DNA of 64,000 nt, from NCBI GenBank assembly GCA_934590325.1, contig CAKTOW010000001.1:198688-262687 (forward strand), written 5' to 3'. Position 1 is the stretch's first letter; every line of letters starts with the position of its first letter. The notes beneath the pieces are model-generated. The model was given only the letters and a program-made list of their open reading frames with translations. It searched no databases and was not told where the DNA came from. Of the stretch, positions 8,709 through 17,235 are shown piece after piece. The stretch comes from an uncultured Oscillospiraceae bacterium. Its GTDB lineage: Bacteria > Bacillota > Clostridia > Oscillospirales > Oscillospiraceae. The translations under genes and the position numbers were made by a program.

Positions 8709-9367
8709 CACAGCAGCCCTTTGACCCCATGGATAATCTTCTCCGGGAAGCGCTGGAGAGCGACGTCCAGCCGCCTGCCGGTCTGACGGACCGCATCATG
8801 GCGCAGGTAGAGCGCACACCGCAGGAGCGGCCTGTCTCCCGCAAAAAGGACCCCTACCGCAAGTGGCTGGTGTCCGCCGTGGCGTGTCTGGCACTGGCGG
8901 CGGTGGCGCTGCCCCTGGCGCTGAACAGCCATCAGAACGCCGCAGACACGACGGAATCCAACGACACCGCGGCGCAGGACTACATGGTATCCGCCGCTCC
9001 GGACGGCAGCGCGGCGCCCCAGGACCCCGTCACCACGGACACGGAGGGCAGCCAGCGGAACGAACATGCCAGCGCCAAGAAGGACGACGACGGCTTCACC
9101 ACCGTGCCCAACGGCATACAGGCCGACCTGAACGACCAGCCCTACGATCCCCTGGATGCCGCGCTGGACAAGGCCGCGGAGGCGCTGGAGCACCAGGGCT
9201 ATACCCTTGAGGTGCTGGCGCGCACCGACGCGGAGGTGCAGGTGACCGCCACCGACGGCAGCGGACACAGCCCCGACGACCCCGCCATACTCGAAAACGC
9301 CATGACCGCCGCGGGCTTCGTGCTCAGTGACGGCTGGTACACCATCCCACAGGAGGCAGCACAGTGA
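8705..9367 (+). CDS. Putative membrane anti-sigma factor
   Basis: 220 residues. The N-terminal 55 residues (FDPMDNLLREALESD, GLTDRIMAQVE) resemble the cytoplasmic helical part of anti-sigma factors. One transmembrane helix follows (WLVSAVACLALAAVALPLAL), then a low-complexity Asp/Thr/Ala-rich extracytoplasmic region and a small folded C-terminal part. It has a GTG start at 8705 that overlaps the sigma stop by 4 bases, with AAAGGAGGGAG upstream. The partnership is inferred from position and topology; I see no classical zinc-binding HxxxCxxC motif. Confidence 0.7.
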   Translation: MTQQPFDPMDNLLREALESDVQPPAGLTDRIMAQVERTPQERPVSRKKDPYRKWLVSAVACLALAAVALPLALNSHQNAADTTESNDTAAQDYMVSAAPDGSAAPQDPVTTDTEGSQRNEHASAKKDDDGFTTVPNGIQADLNDQPYDPLDAALDKAAEALEHQGYTLEVLARTDAEVQVTATDGSGHSPDDPAILENAMTAAGFVLSDGWYTIPQEAAQ

Positions 9368-9870
9368 AACTCCGTACCAAGCAACTGACCCTGGCCGCGC
9401 TGACGGCGGCCGCCTACGCCGTTCTCAGCTACTTCGGCTCCATATTCGGCATCACCTACGGGCCCATCCAGTGCCGGTTCTCCGAGGCGCTGTGCGTCCT
9501 GCCCTTTTTCCTGCCAGAAACGGCCTGGGGCCTGGGCGTAGGCTGCCTTATCGCCAACCTGCTGAGCCCCTACGGCGTGCTGGACATCGTGGTGGGCAGC
9601 GCCGCTACCCTGCTGGCCGCCCTGCTGACCGCCCGCTGCCGGAAAAAGTGGCTGGCGCCCCTGCCGCCGGTCGTCGCGAACACCGTGCTGGTGGGGCTGA
9701 TACTGGCCTATGAGCAGGCGGGCACCTCCGCCGCCTTCTGGCCCACCTACGCCTTCAACGCCCTGACCGTGGGGCTGGGCGAGGCCGTGGCCTGCTACGG
9801 GCTGGGCGGGCTGCTGCTGTGGCGGCTGGACAAGAGCAAGACGCTGCACAACTATCTGGAAAACCGCTGA
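9364..9870 (+). CDS. queT: QueT family queuosine-precursor transporter
   Basis: 168 residues with five or six membrane helices, the usual form of the QueT substrate-binding (S) component of an ECF-type vitamin transporter. The family signature is clear: LAALTAAAYAVLSYF, YGPIQCRFSEALCVLPFF, GCLIANLLSPYGVLDIVVGS. It imports a 7-deazaguanine precursor (preQ0/preQ1) and needs a shared energising module not found here. It starts with GTG at 9364, inside the previous stop. No preQ1 riboswitch precedes it; expression seems to follow the dusB promoter instead. Confidence 0.9.
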   Translation: MKLRTKQLTLAALTAAAYAVLSYFGSIFGITYGPIQCRFSEALCVLPFFLPETAWGLGVGCLIANLLSPYGVLDIVVGSAATLLAALLTARCRKKWLAPLPPVVANTVLVGLILAYEQAGTSAAFWPTYAFNALTVGLGEAVACYGLGGLLLWRLDKSKTLHNYLENR

Positions 9871-9876
9871 CAAGAG

Positions 9877-9907
9877 GCGCTCTCCCCCCTGCGGAGGGCG
9901 CTTTTTT
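9877..9907 (+). terminator. Terminator of the dusB-queT operon
   Basis: Stem GCGCTCTCC (9877-9885) with GGAGGGCGC (9893-9901), one G-T pair, followed by TTTTTT. Confidence 0.85.
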
Positions 9908-9951
9908 GCGCCAAACGTCAGTTTATCGGCGCGAAATGCATATACGGGCAG

Positions 9952-9980
9952 TTGCGGTTTTCTGTCGACTGTGGTATCAT
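9952..9980 (+). promoter_or_regulatory. Promoter of the LtaS-type gene
   Basis: -35 TTGCGG (9952-9957), 17-base spacer, -10 TATCAT (9975-9980). Confidence 0.55.
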
Positions 9981-10030
9981 ATTGATATTTCCCGCCCGCG
10001 GCGGGACGATCTTTCCATACGAGGCGGCTA

Positions 10031-12217
10031 ATGTCTATGTACGAGAGAAACAAACATCATACCGCGCCTTCCCGGCTGGACACCAGCAGTCTGCCAAGGG
10101 GCCCCCTGAACTGGGTATTCTTCCCGGCGGCGCTGCTGTATCACGAGCTGCTGCTCCGCGCCTTCGACAGCCAGAGCGATTTCTTTGACCCGGCGCTGGT
10201 GCTGGTGGTGCTGTTCGCCCTGGGAGCGGGGCTGTTCTGGAGCCTGCTGATCAACCTGCTGCGCAACCGGACGCTGGCCACCGTGGTCTCCATCGCCGTC
10301 ACCGTGCTGTGGACGGTGCTGGTCTGCGTGGAGTACTGCTGCCGCAGCTATTTCAAGTCCTACTTCTTCCTGCGCTTTATCACCGGCATGACCGACCACG
10401 TGGTCACCGGCTTCGGCGACACCATCATCCCGGACGTGGTGCTGCCCCGGCTGCCCTTTATTCTGCTGTCCATGGTGCCGCCGGCACTGTGCGTCCTGCT
10501 GCGCCGGCGGATCGTCACGGAGTACCGCATGGGCAAGTGGTCGCTGCTGTTCCTGCTGGTGATGGCGCTGCTGCTGGGCGGCACGGCCAGCTGTCTGGCC
10601 CACTGGGGCGTGTACAAGGACGCCTATACCTACGACTTCAACGCCGACACCGGCGTGACACACTTCGGTCTGAACGCCACCGTGCGGCTGGAGACCACCT
10701 ACGCCATCTTCGGCCAGCCCCTCCCGCCGCTGCCGGATGTGCCCCCGGAGGAGAGCGACGACACCCCGGCGGTCACCCCGGTGGTCTACGGTGACAACGC
10801 CATGGACATCGATTTCACCGCGCTGGCGGAGAACGCGACCTCCTCCACCGTGGCCAACATATCCCGGTACTTCGGCAGTCTGACCCCCTCCAAGAAGAAC
10901 CAGTACACCGGTATGTTCCAGGGAAAGAACCTGATACTGTTCACTGCGGAGGCCTTCTCCCCCTGGTTCATCAGCGAGGAGCTGACCCCCACCCTGTACC
11001 GCCTGACCCACGAGGGCTTCGTGTGTGAGAACTTCTACCAGCCCGCCTGGGGACAGTCCACCACCGGCGGCGAGTACGCGGTGATGACCGGACTGATACC
11101 CACATGGGTAAACGGCAACGTCAGCTTCTACGCCACCGCCAACAACAGCATGCCCTTCGCTCTGGGCAACCAGTTCCGGGCTCTGGGCTATACCACCGCC
11201 GCCTATCACGACAACATCTACAACTACTACCACCGCGACCGCACCCACCCCAATCTGGGCTACGACTATCAGGGCCAGGGCAACGGCCTGCAGCTGACCG
11301 AGGACGGCAGCTGGCCGTACTCCGACCTGGAGATGGTGCAGAACACCATCGGGCAGTACATCGACGACTATGTGCAGAACGGGACGCCGTTCCACACCTA
11401 CTACATGACCGTCAGCGGCCACGGCGGCTACGGCTGGGGCCACGCCATGGCCGCCAAGAACCGGGCAAAGGCACAGGCCGCCTACCCCAACGCCTCCACG
11501 CAGGTACAGGCATACGTGGCCGCCAATCTGGAGCTGGAGAACGCGCTGTCCTACCTGGTGGATGAACTGGAAAAGGCCGGTATCGCCGAGGACACCGTGA
11601 TCTGCCTGGCCGCCGACCACTATCCCTACCTGCTGGCAGAGACAGACACCGACTACTACAACGAGTTGCGGGGCGTCACTGACTCCGAGCGGGACACCTC
11701 CCGCTACCGCAACGCGCTGGTGCTGTGGTGCGGCGGCATGGAGGATGCCGTCACCGTGACCGAGCCCTGCAGCGCCGTGGACATCGTGCCCACCCTCAGC
11801 AACCTGTTCGGGCTGGAGTACGACTCGCGGCTGCTGTCCGGTCGGGACATCCTGGACGGCGACTATGACGCTGCGGATGCCTACGGCAGCATACCTCTGG
11901 TGATACTACCCACCGCCACCGGCAACAGCTGGGCCACCGCCGCCGGCGTGTACGAGGCCTCCACCCGCACGTTCACCGCCAACCCCGGCGTTACCGTGCC
12001 GAAGGGCTATGTCAGCGCCATACAGAACCGCATCTCCCTGCAGTACAACTACGCGCAGCTGCTGGTAGCCTACGACTACTACGCCATCGCCCTGCCCGAC
12101 GCGTCGCACGCGCCCAACGCGCCGCAGGTGGCGCCCCCGGTGCAGCAGGAGCCTGACCCAGGCACGGACGGCACGCTGGATGCGCCCCAGGAGCAGGCGG
12201 ACTACGTGGAGCCATAG
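10031..12217 (+). CDS. LTA synthase family sulfatase (polyglycerol-phosphate transferase)
   Basis: 728 residues. The first 200 contain about five membrane helices; a large extracellular sulfatase/alkaline-phosphatase-fold domain follows. Domain landmarks are NLILFTAEAF (metal-binding Glu and nucleophile-type Thr, about residue 300), GEYAVMTGL, the SGHGGYGWGH segment near 460 with metal or substrate His, and LAADHYPY near 527 with the Asp-His metal pair. LtaS enzymes polymerise glycerol phosphate from phosphatidylglycerol to build lipoteichoic acid; related proteins make other glycerol-phosphate decorations. At 728 residues it is longer than B. subtilis LtaS (about 650), with an acidic Pro/Gln-rich tail. 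It is flanked by its own promoter and terminator. Confidence 0.88.
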   Translation: MSMYERNKHHTAPSRLDTSSLPRGPLNWVFFPAALLYHELLLRAFDSQSDFFDPALVLVVLFALGAGLFWSLLINLLRNRTLATVVSIAVTVLWTVLVCVEYCCRSYFKSYFFLRFITGMTDHVVTGFGDTIIPDVVLPRLPFILLSMVPPALCVLLRRRIVTEYRMGKWSLLFLLVMALLLGGTASCLAHWGVYKDAYTYDFNADTGVTHFGLNATVRLETTYAIFGQPLPPLPDVPPEESDDTPAVTPVVYGDNAMDIDFTALAENATSSTVANISRYFGSLTPSKKNQYTGMFQGKNLILFTAEAFSPWFISEELTPTLYRLTHEGFVCENFYQPAWGQSTTGGEYAVMTGLIPTWVNGNVSFYATANNSMPFALGNQFRALGYTTAAYHDNIYNYYHRDRTHPNLGYDYQGQGNGLQLTEDGSWPYSDLEMVQNTIGQYIDDYVQNGTPFHTYYMTVSGHGGYGWGHAMAAKNRAKAQAAYPNASTQVQAYVAANLELENALSYLVDELEKAGIAEDTVICLAADHYPYLLAETDTDYYNELRGVTDSERDTSRYRNALVLWCGGMEDAVTVTEPCSAVDIVPTLSNLFGLEYDSRLLSGRDILDGDYDAADAYGSIPLVILPTATGNSWATAAGVYEASTRTFTANPGVTVPKGYVSAIQNRISLQYNYAQLLVAYDYYAIALPDASHAPNAPQVAPPVQQEPDPGTDGTLDAPQEQADYVEP

Positions 12218-12228
12218 CAATAAGCAAG

Positions 12229-12261
12229 AAAAAAGAACCATCCTTCGGATGGTTCTTTTTT
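12229..12261 (+). terminator. Terminator after the LtaS-type gene
   Basis: AAAAGAACCATCC / GGATGGTTCTTTT stem with T tail. A/T runs on both sides make it bidirectional with the small minus-strand ORF. Confidence 0.9.
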
Positions 12262-12268
12262 ATGTGCC

Positions 12269-12439
12269 TCAGCGGGTCCCGCGGCCCGGCTCCGCCGGCA
12301 GCGCGGGCTCCGCCGCCTGCGGCGGCGCGTGGACGCCGGGCGCGGGCATGGGGACGTCCTCCCCTCCGCCCACGCCGAACAGCTCGTAGGCCATGCGGCG
12401 CAGGATGCCGCTGTACCGCTCGTCCGCCATGATCCGCAC
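12269..12439 (-). CDS. Small hypothetical protein (56 aa)
   Basis: The reading frame begins with GTG at 12437-12439, preceded by GGGGGGAG at 6-7 bases, or with the ATG at 12428-12430 three codons later. The first 25 residues (MADERYSGILRRMAYELFG) look folded and amphipathic; the rest is Pro/Ala-rich. I do not recognise it. Upstream on the same strand is a terminator-like hairpin (12543-12598), so expression may be attenuated. It could also be spurious; the good ribosome-binding site and the coding-like N-terminus are the arguments for it. Confidence 0.4.
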   Translation of the reverse strand: MRIMADERYSGILRRMAYELFGVGGGEDVPMPAPGVHAPPQAAEPALPAEPGRGTR

Positions 12440-12542
12440 CGTGCGCTCCCCCCTTTTGCGGCAAAAGCCCCATCTGAGAGCAGTATAGCACGGCGGCCTG
12501 CCGAAGCAGGGCGAACGCTGTCGGCCGCCCCGGAATATCCGC

Positions 12543-12598
12543 AAAAAAGGGGCACAGACAAAGCGGGGACGAGACGGTCACCGCTTTGTCTGCGCCCC
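12543..12598 (-). terminator. Terminator-like hairpin on the minus strand upstream of the 56-aa ORF
   Basis: GGGGCGCAGACAAAGCGG (from 12598 leftward) pairs with CCGCTTTGTCTGTGCCCC with one G-T wobble. The loop is 14 bases and TTTTTT follows on the minus strand. A weak promoter (TTGCAT 12643-12648, 17 bases, TATGGT 12620-12625) could start a short RNA of about 70 nt ending here. The rest of 12440-12732 shows no gene. Confidence 0.6.
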
Positions 12599-12732
12599 TG
12601 CATGGGTGAGACCATTCCTACCATACCACCATCCGGGCCGCAATGCAAGGAGAACTTTCGCTTTTGCAACAATTTCTCCCTAATACTCCATAGTATGCCG
12701 CAAAAGGCGGGAAATATCTGCGTTTTGCACCG

Positions 12733-12761
12733 TTGACAGCAGCGGTACAGAGGTGTAGTAT
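12733..12761 (+). promoter_or_regulatory. Promoter of pyrG
   Basis: -35 TTGACA (12733-12738), 17-base spacer, -10 TAGTAT (12756-12761), about 34 bases before the start codon. Confidence 0.8.
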
Positions 12762-12794
12762 CGGAGCATATTTTTTAGAGTGGGAGATGGCGGG

Positions 12795-14390
12795 ATGAAA
12801 TACATTTTTGTGACAGGCGGCGTGGTATCCGGACTGGGCAAGGGTATATGCGCCGCGTCCCTGGGGAGGCTGCTGAAGCAGTGCGGCCTGCGAGTGCGGA
12901 ACCAGAAGTTTGACCCGTATCTGAACGTGGATCCGGGCACCATGAGCCCCTACCAGCACGGCGAGGTGTTCGTCACCGACGACGGCGCGGAGACCGACCT
13001 GGATCTGGGGCATTACGAACGGTTCGTGGATGTGGCGCTGACCGGCGACAGCTCCGTGTCCTCGGGCAAGATATTTTGGTCGGTGCTGAACCGGGAGCGG
13101 CAGGGCGGCTACCTGGGCGGCACGGTGCAGATCATCCCCCACGTCACCGACGAGATCAAGCGGCGGCTGTACGCCATGGATGACGGACAGACGGATGTGG
13201 TCATCGCGGAGATCGGCGGCACGGTGGGCGACATCGAGAGCCAGCCCTATCTGGAAGCTATCCGCCAGGTGGCGGCAGAACAGGGACGGGAGAACGTGCT
13301 GTACATCCACGTGCCGCTGGTGGTGTCCATCCCCGGCAGCGGCGAGCTGAAAAGCAAGCCCACTCAGCACTCGGTGAAGGAGCTGCTCAGCGTGGGCATC
13401 CAGCCGGACATCCTGGTATGCCGCACGGACAGCCCCCTGCCCGACGATATGCGCAAGAAGATCGCGCTGTTCTGCAACGTCAGCGAGGACTGCGTCATCC
13501 CCAACCTGACGGCCTCCACCCTGTACGAGGTGCCCCTGCTGCTGGAAAAGGAGGGGCTGTGCCGTGTGGTGTGCCGCAAGCTGGGTCTGGACGCCGGCGA
13601 GCCGGACATGGCACACTGGCGTGAGCTGGTGGCACAGATACACGCGGCGGAGCGCCACCATGTGACCATAGCGCTGGTGGGCAAGTACACGGAGCTGCAT
13701 GACGCCTATCTCAGCGTGGCGGAGTCCCTGTTCCACGCGGGCACCGCCTGCGGCGCGCAGGTGGACATCCGGTGGGTGGACTCCCAGCACCTGACGGCGG
13801 AGAACCTGGAGGCGGCCCTGGACGGGTGCAGCGGCATACTGGTGCCCGGCGGCTTCGGCGACCGGGGCATCGAGGGCATGATACTGGCGGCGCAGTACGC
13901 CCGGGAGCGGCGCATCCCCTACCTGGGTATATGCCTGGGCATGCAGATCGCGGTCATCGAGTTCGCCCGGCACGTGGCCGGGTGGGCGGACGCCCACAGC
14001 GCGGAGTTCGACTCCGCCACGGCGCACCCGGTCATCGACCTGATGCCCGACCAGGTGGGCGTCACCGCCAAGGGCGGCACCATGCGGCTGGGCAAGTACC
14101 CCTGCGCGCTGACGGCGGGCACGAAGGCCCAGGCCGCCTACGGCCAGAGCGAGATATGGGAGCGGCACCGGCACCGGTACGAGTGCAGCAACGTGTTCCG
14201 CCCAGCGCTGGAGGAGGCGGGGCTGCACATCGCCGGCACGTCCCCGGACGGCCGCCTGGTGGAGATGGTGGAGCTGCCGGAGCACCCCTGGTTCGTGGGC
14301 TGCCAGTTCCACCCGGAGTTCAAGAGCCGCCCCGACCGGCCCCACCCCCTGTTCAGGGGCTTTGTTGCGGCGGCGCTGGAAAACGAATAA
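12795..14390 (+). CDS. pyrG: CTP synthase
   Basis: 531 residues, full length. It makes CTP from UTP, ATP and glutamine. The N-terminal amidoligase domain begins [17 protein letters not shown] (P-loop) and has [20 protein letters not shown] and the [10 protein letters not shown] motif. The C-terminal glutamine amidotransferase has [10 protein letters not shown], the nucleophile Cys380 in YLGICLGMQ and the His/Glu pair in [12 protein letters not shown] took the ATG at 12795; a GTG 15 bases upstream is also in frame. The 5' leader is short and no clear G-run attenuator like that of B. subtilis pyrG is seen. Confidence 0.97.
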   Translation: MKYIFVTGGVVSGLGKGICAASLGRLLKQCGLRVRNQKFDPYLNVDPGTMSPYQHGEVFVTDDGAETDLDLGHYERFVDVALTGDSSVSSGKIFWSVLNRERQGGYLGGTVQIIPHVTDEIKRRLYAMDDGQTDVVIAEIGGTVGDIESQPYLEAIRQVAAEQGRENVLYIHVPLVVSIPGSGELKSKPTQHSVKELLSVGIQPDILVCRTDSPLPDDMRKKIALFCNVSEDCVIPNLTASTLYEVPLLLEKEGLCRVVCRKLGLDAGEPDMAHWRELVAQIHAAERHHVTIALVGKYTELHDAYLSVAESLFHAGTACGAQVDIRWVDSQHLTAENLEAALDGCSGILVPGGFGDRGIEGMILAAQYARERRIPYLGICLGMQIAVIEFARHVAGWADAHSAEFDSATAHPVIDLMPDQVGVTAKGGTMRLGKYPCALTAGTKAQAAYGQSEIWERHRHRYECSNVFRPALEEAGLHIAGTSPDGRLVEMVELPEHPWFVGCQFHPEFKSRPDRPHPLFRGFVAAALENE

Positions 14391-14395
14391 GAACG

Positions 14396-14425
14396 AAAAA
14401 GCACCCCTCACGGGGTGCTTTTTTC
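14396..14425 (+). terminator. Terminator between convergent pyrG and lipoprotein gene
   Basis: GCACCCC / GGGGTGC stem, flanked by AAAAA and TTTTTT; works in both directions. Confidence 0.9.
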
Positions 14426-14426
14426 G

Positions 14427-14846
14427 TCAGGGCTGCATGGCCGCGGCGGTGGCCGGGTCCAGATAGTATTTTCCGTCGCCGCCCCGGTAGTAGATGTTCT
14501 GGATAAACCCGTGGAGGTCGTACTCCACCTTGGTGTTGGGCTCGGCCAGCATGGTGTACATCTCCTCCGGCATGATGTCCTCACGGCTGTTGATCTCCTC
14601 CTCGGTCAGGTCGCCGCCGCTCTCAATGGTGCGGTTCAGGTCTGCGTCGTAGTAGACCACGGAATAGTCCTGCATCCAGGTGGGGAGATAGACCACCTTG
14701 GTGCCGGTCTGGCCGTTGTCGGTGCTCTGGGAGACATCCTCCACCGGCGGGACGTCGGTCTCGTCCGCGGGCAGGGTCTGCACGCCGCAGGCGGACAGCG
14801 CCAGCAGCAGCGCCAGCAAAATGGCAGTAATGGATAGCTTTTTCAT
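14427..14846 (-). CDS. Small hypothetical lipoprotein
   Basis: 139 residues with a lipoprotein signal peptide: MKKLSITAILLALLLALSAC, lipobox LSAC with Cys20. The mature part has no family I recognise; it is acidic, with VVYLPTWMQDYSVVYYDADL and YDLHGFIQNIYYRGGDGKYYLDP at the end. It is the third gene of the ECF sigma / anti-sigma operon, with its start codon just after the anti-sigma stop, so it is probably made under the same signal and sits on the outer face of the membrane. Confidence 0.75.
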   Translation of the reverse strand: MKKLSITAILLALLLALSACGVQTLPADETDVPPVEDVSQSTDNGQTGTKVVYLPTWMQDYSVVYYDADLNRTIESGGDLTEEEINSREDIMPEEMYTMLAEPNTKVEYDLHGFIQNIYYRGGDGKYYLDPATAAAMQP

Positions 14847-14851
14847 ATTCG

Positions 14852-15697
14852 TCAGCTCCTTTCGCTCGTATACACGCTCTCCGCCGTGGAGAGCAGTTCG
14901 TCCTGCGGCATGCCGCCCATGAGCAGGAACAGGCAGTTGGCCCGCTCATCCACCCACAGCAGCGCCGCACCGCCCTCCGGTACGGACACGTGGTGGAAAT
15001 GCACGGGGTCCTCCCCGCGATAGAACCACAGGCCGAAGCCGTGCAGCGTATTCCGGGCAGCGGTCTCCGCCGGGGCGATGCGGTACAGCTGGGCAGACAG
15101 GCCGTGCACCGCCACGTCCTCCATCTCGTAGCCCTGCGGGGTGCCGGGGCCGCCCATGGGGCGTTGGCCGGTCTCCGTATAGTACAGGCCGCCGGTGTCA
15201 TTGCCCCGCAGCTCCACGCTGATGGGCGTGCCGCCCGACAGGGGCAGGCTCTGGAACAGCAGATCCCCGTTGGGGGACGTCCAGTGCATGACGCGGATGC
15301 CGTCCCCGGTGCCGGTGTAGTCGCCGTTCAGAACGTAGCCCGTCGGGGCGGTGGGGGCATAGTCCTCCGGGGCAGGCTGGCTGTCCACCGGGGAAATGTG
15401 GTAAACGGTGGCCAGTTCGGTCATCCGCAGGAACCAGCGGCCGACCGCCGCCCGCGCCACCGGACTGGCCGCCAGCACCACGCCCAGCGCCAGCACTGCC
15501 GTCAGCATGGCCGCCGCCACGCGCTGCCATACGATGCGCGACGTCCGGCGCCGCCGCATACGGTGCAGCAGGGGCGCCATACGCTCCGCGAGGGCCGCGG
15601 AGGGCGGCTCCCCCTCCTCCGGCAGGGCCGCGGCCAGGGACGCGGCCATCTGCCGCGCCGCTACGCGCAGCAGGTCGTCGCTGAGAGAGATATTCAT
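14852..15697 (-). CDS. Putative anti-sigma factor with extracytoplasmic domain
   Basis: 281 residues: a cytoplasmic N-terminus of about 55 residues (LSDDLLRVAARQMAASLAAALP, LAERMAPLLHRMRRRR), one transmembrane helix (VAAAMLTAVLALGVVLAAS), then an extracytoplasmic domain of about 200 residues ending in ALLWVDERANCLFLLMGGM, reminiscent of DUF4367-type sensors that follow ECF sigma genes in clostridia. Its start overlaps the sigma stop by 4 bases (15694-15697). The role is inferred from topology and coupling. Confidence 0.7.
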   Translation of the reverse strand: MNISLSDDLLRVAARQMAASLAAALPEEGEPPSAALAERMAPLLHRMRRRRTSRIVWQRVAAAMLTAVLALGVVLAASPVARAAVGRWFLRMTELATVYHISPVDSQPAPEDYAPTAPTGYVLNGDYTGTGDGIRVMHWTSPNGDLLFQSLPLSGGTPISVELRGNDTGGLYYTETGQRPMGGPGTPQGYEMEDVAVHGLSAQLYRIAPAETAARNTLHGFGLWFYRGEDPVHFHHVSVPEGGAALLWVDERANCLFLLMGGMPQDELLSTAESVYTSERS

Positions 15698-16215
15698 ACG
15701 GTCACATCCTCCTTTTCCAGTTCTGCGCGCAGGGCGGCCTTGGCACGCTGCAGCAGCTTCTGCCCGGCGGCGGGGGAGATGTCCATCAGCGCTGCTGTCT
15801 CGCGGGCGGAATATCCGCAGCCGTACCGCAGCAGCAGCGCCTCGCGGTACCGGGGCGTCAGGCGGCCCATGGCGTCGGCCACCGGGCTGCCGCAGGGCGG
15901 CGGCGTGACCACGGCCGTGTTCTCGTCGAAGGCCGCGCCGGTGCGCCGGGCCTGCTGCCGCAGGAGGTCGATGCACTTGCGCTCCGTGACCACCGTCAGG
16001 TACGCCTCCAGCTGCGGCCGGGGCAGGCGGCTCAGCCGCGTGAAGTGCTCCGCCAGCGCCAGGAATGCCTGCTGCACCGCGTCCTCCGCGTCCTGACGCT
16101 CCGGCAGGCAGCGGCGCGCCAGCGCCAGCATACGGCCGCAGCAGGCGGTGTAGACATCCTCAAAGAGATGCCGCTCCGCCGCACCCTCGATGGCTTGTGT
16201 ATAGACCAGCAACAC
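15694..16215 (-). CDS. ECF sigma factor
   Basis: 173 residues. Region 2: LFEDVYTACCGRMLALARR, QDAEDAVQQAFLALAEHF and LEAYLTVVTERKCIDLLRQQ. Region 4: LTPRYREALLLRYGCGYSARETAALMDISPAAGQKLLQRAK. It has a GTG start at 16213-16215 with GGGAGG upstream. First gene of an operon with the anti-sigma and lipoprotein genes; this is the second ECF system in the window and not closely similar to the one at 8112. Confidence 0.9.
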   Translation of the reverse strand: MLLVYTQAIEGAAERHLFEDVYTACCGRMLALARRCLPERQDAEDAVQQAFLALAEHFTRLSRLPRPQLEAYLTVVTERKCIDLLRQQARRTGAAFDENTAVVTPPPCGSPVADAMGRLTPRYREALLLRYGCGYSARETAALMDISPAAGQKLLQRAKAALRAELEKEDVTV

Positions 16216-16344
16216 GCCGCCCTCCCTTCTTTTTCCCTATCATACCACAGGCTTCCGCCCTGCGCTATCACTATATAAACGGCGCAGGGGCGCAAAACTA
16301 GACAGCGGCGGAGAAAATTTTTTTGGAAATTTGCAATATGGGGG

Positions 16345-16379
16345 TTGATATTTCATACTACTGAATATAATTCAGTAGT
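16345..16379 (+). promoter_or_regulatory. Promoter with PadR-type operator
   Basis: A perfect 10-bp palindrome, ACTACTGAAT (16357-16366) / ATTCAGTAGT (16370-16379) with centre ATA, covers the -10 TATAAT (16366-16371). A -35-like TTGATA is at 16345-16350 (15-base spacer). It fits autorepression by the adjacent PadR protein. Confidence 0.75.
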
Positions 16380-16408
16380 GTAAGGCAGATACAAAAGGGA
16401 GGTGCGAT

Positions 16409-16738
16409 ATGAACCCACAATATAAAAAAGGCGTGCTGGAGCTGTGCGTGCTGTCTCTGCTGCGGAAGCAGGACCGGTACGGCTATGAAATATCCGACTA
16501 TCTCTCCCGGCACATCGACATCGCGGACGGCACGGTATATCCCCTGCTGCGGAAGATGAAGGCGGACGGCCTTGTGACCACCTATCTGCAGGAGGAAAGC
16601 GGCGGCCCGCCCCGTAAATACTACAAACTGACACAGCTGGGCGAGGACGTATACACCATGGACCGGGCGGAGTACCTGCGGTTTGCGGACACCGTCCGTG
16701 CGCTCTTAAAGGAGGATGACGACAATGAAGAAAACTGA
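16409..16738 (+). CDS. PadR-family transcriptional regulator
   Basis: 109 residues, the short PadR-s2 form: KKGVLELCVLSLLRKQDRYGYEISDYLS (winged-helix entry), DGTVYPLLRKMKADGLV and GPPRKYYKLTQLGE (wing with the conserved PRKYY). AAAGGGAGGTGCGAT precedes the ATG. In clostridia this regulator usually leads an operon with a DUF1700/HAAS protein and a DUF4097 protein; here only a deleted DUF1700 gene follows. It overlaps the next start by 14 bases. Confidence 0.92.
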   Translation: MNPQYKKGVLELCVLSLLRKQDRYGYEISDYLSRHIDIADGTVYPLLRKMKADGLVTTYLQEESGGPPRKYYKLTQLGEDVYTMDRAEYLRFADTVRALLKEDDDNEEN

Positions 16739-16991
16739 GTTCCTGACGCGGCTCAACGATGAGCTGAACAGGCGGAACGCGGCCGACGCCGCGGATATCG
16801 TGGAGGAATACGCGCAGCACTTCGACCTGAAGCTGGCAGACGGCTACTTCGAGGAGGAGATCGCCGCCCGGCTGGGCGACCCGGCGATGCTGGCGGGCTT
16901 CGCTGTCGTGCTGGCCTATGTGGTGTGCGCCCTGTCCACCGGCAGCTTACAGTTCTGGCACGTGTGGGGCTGCTTCAGGTACCGCGGGTAA
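16725..16991 (+). pseudogene. DUF1700 (HAAS) protein with internal deletion
   Basis: 88 residues remain of a family that is normally about 180-200. The N-terminal HAAS helices are intact (EFLTRLNDELNRRNAADAADIVEEYAQHF, GYFEEEIAARLGDP). After LGDPAMLAGF the sequence jumps directly into a hydrophobic helix (VVLAYVVCALSTG) and ends, so the middle and most of the membrane part appear deleted. The start at 16725 uses AAAGGAGG 9 bases upstream. It may still make a small membrane protein. The usual DUF4097 neighbour is absent. Confidence 0.65.
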
Positions 16992-17091
16992 CAAAACGGT
17001 CCGGCAAAAGCCTGTAGGCCATACTGTTAGCCATAGAAACAAATCTGCACCAAATCAAGCACAGTCAGCGCAACACGCGCATAAACAAAGA

Positions 17092-17130
17092 AAACCCCGG
17101 AAGCCTTGCGATCACAAGGTTTCCGGGGTT
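17092..17130 (-). terminator. Terminator of the tRNA-Ser pair
   Basis: On the minus strand AACCCCGGAAACCTTG pairs with CAAGGCTTCCGGGGTT, followed by TTCTTTG, directly after the tRNA-Ser CCA end. Confidence 0.8.
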
Positions 17131-17222
17131 TGGCGCGGAAGGAGGGATTTGAACCCTCGCGCCGCTTTTGACGGCCTACTCCCTTAGCAGGGGAGCCCCT
17201 TCGGCCACTTGGGTACTTCCGC
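17131..17222 (-). tRNA. tRNA-Ser (GCT)
   Basis: Acceptor GCGGAAG (17216-17222) / CTTCCGC, with CCA at 17131-17133. Anticodon loop CTGCTAA between CTCCC and GGGAG gives GCT. It has the long variable arm expected of class II tRNAs; 92 nt. Confidence 0.95.
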
Positions 17223-17235
17223 ATATTTCATTTTC

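Noticed and set aside
9300..9400. preQ1 riboswitch for queT
   Set aside because: queT starts inside the anti-sigma stop codon, leaving no untranslated leader, and no aptamer-like pseudoknot was seen.
10028..11620. Long minus-strand open frame (530 codons) opposite the LtaS-type gene
   Set aside because: Val/Gly/His/Gln-rich translation with no domain pattern; an antisense shadow of GC-rich coding DNA.
12618..14411. 597-codon minus-strand frame opposite pyrG
   Set aside because: Antisense shadow; pyrG motifs are complete on the plus strand.
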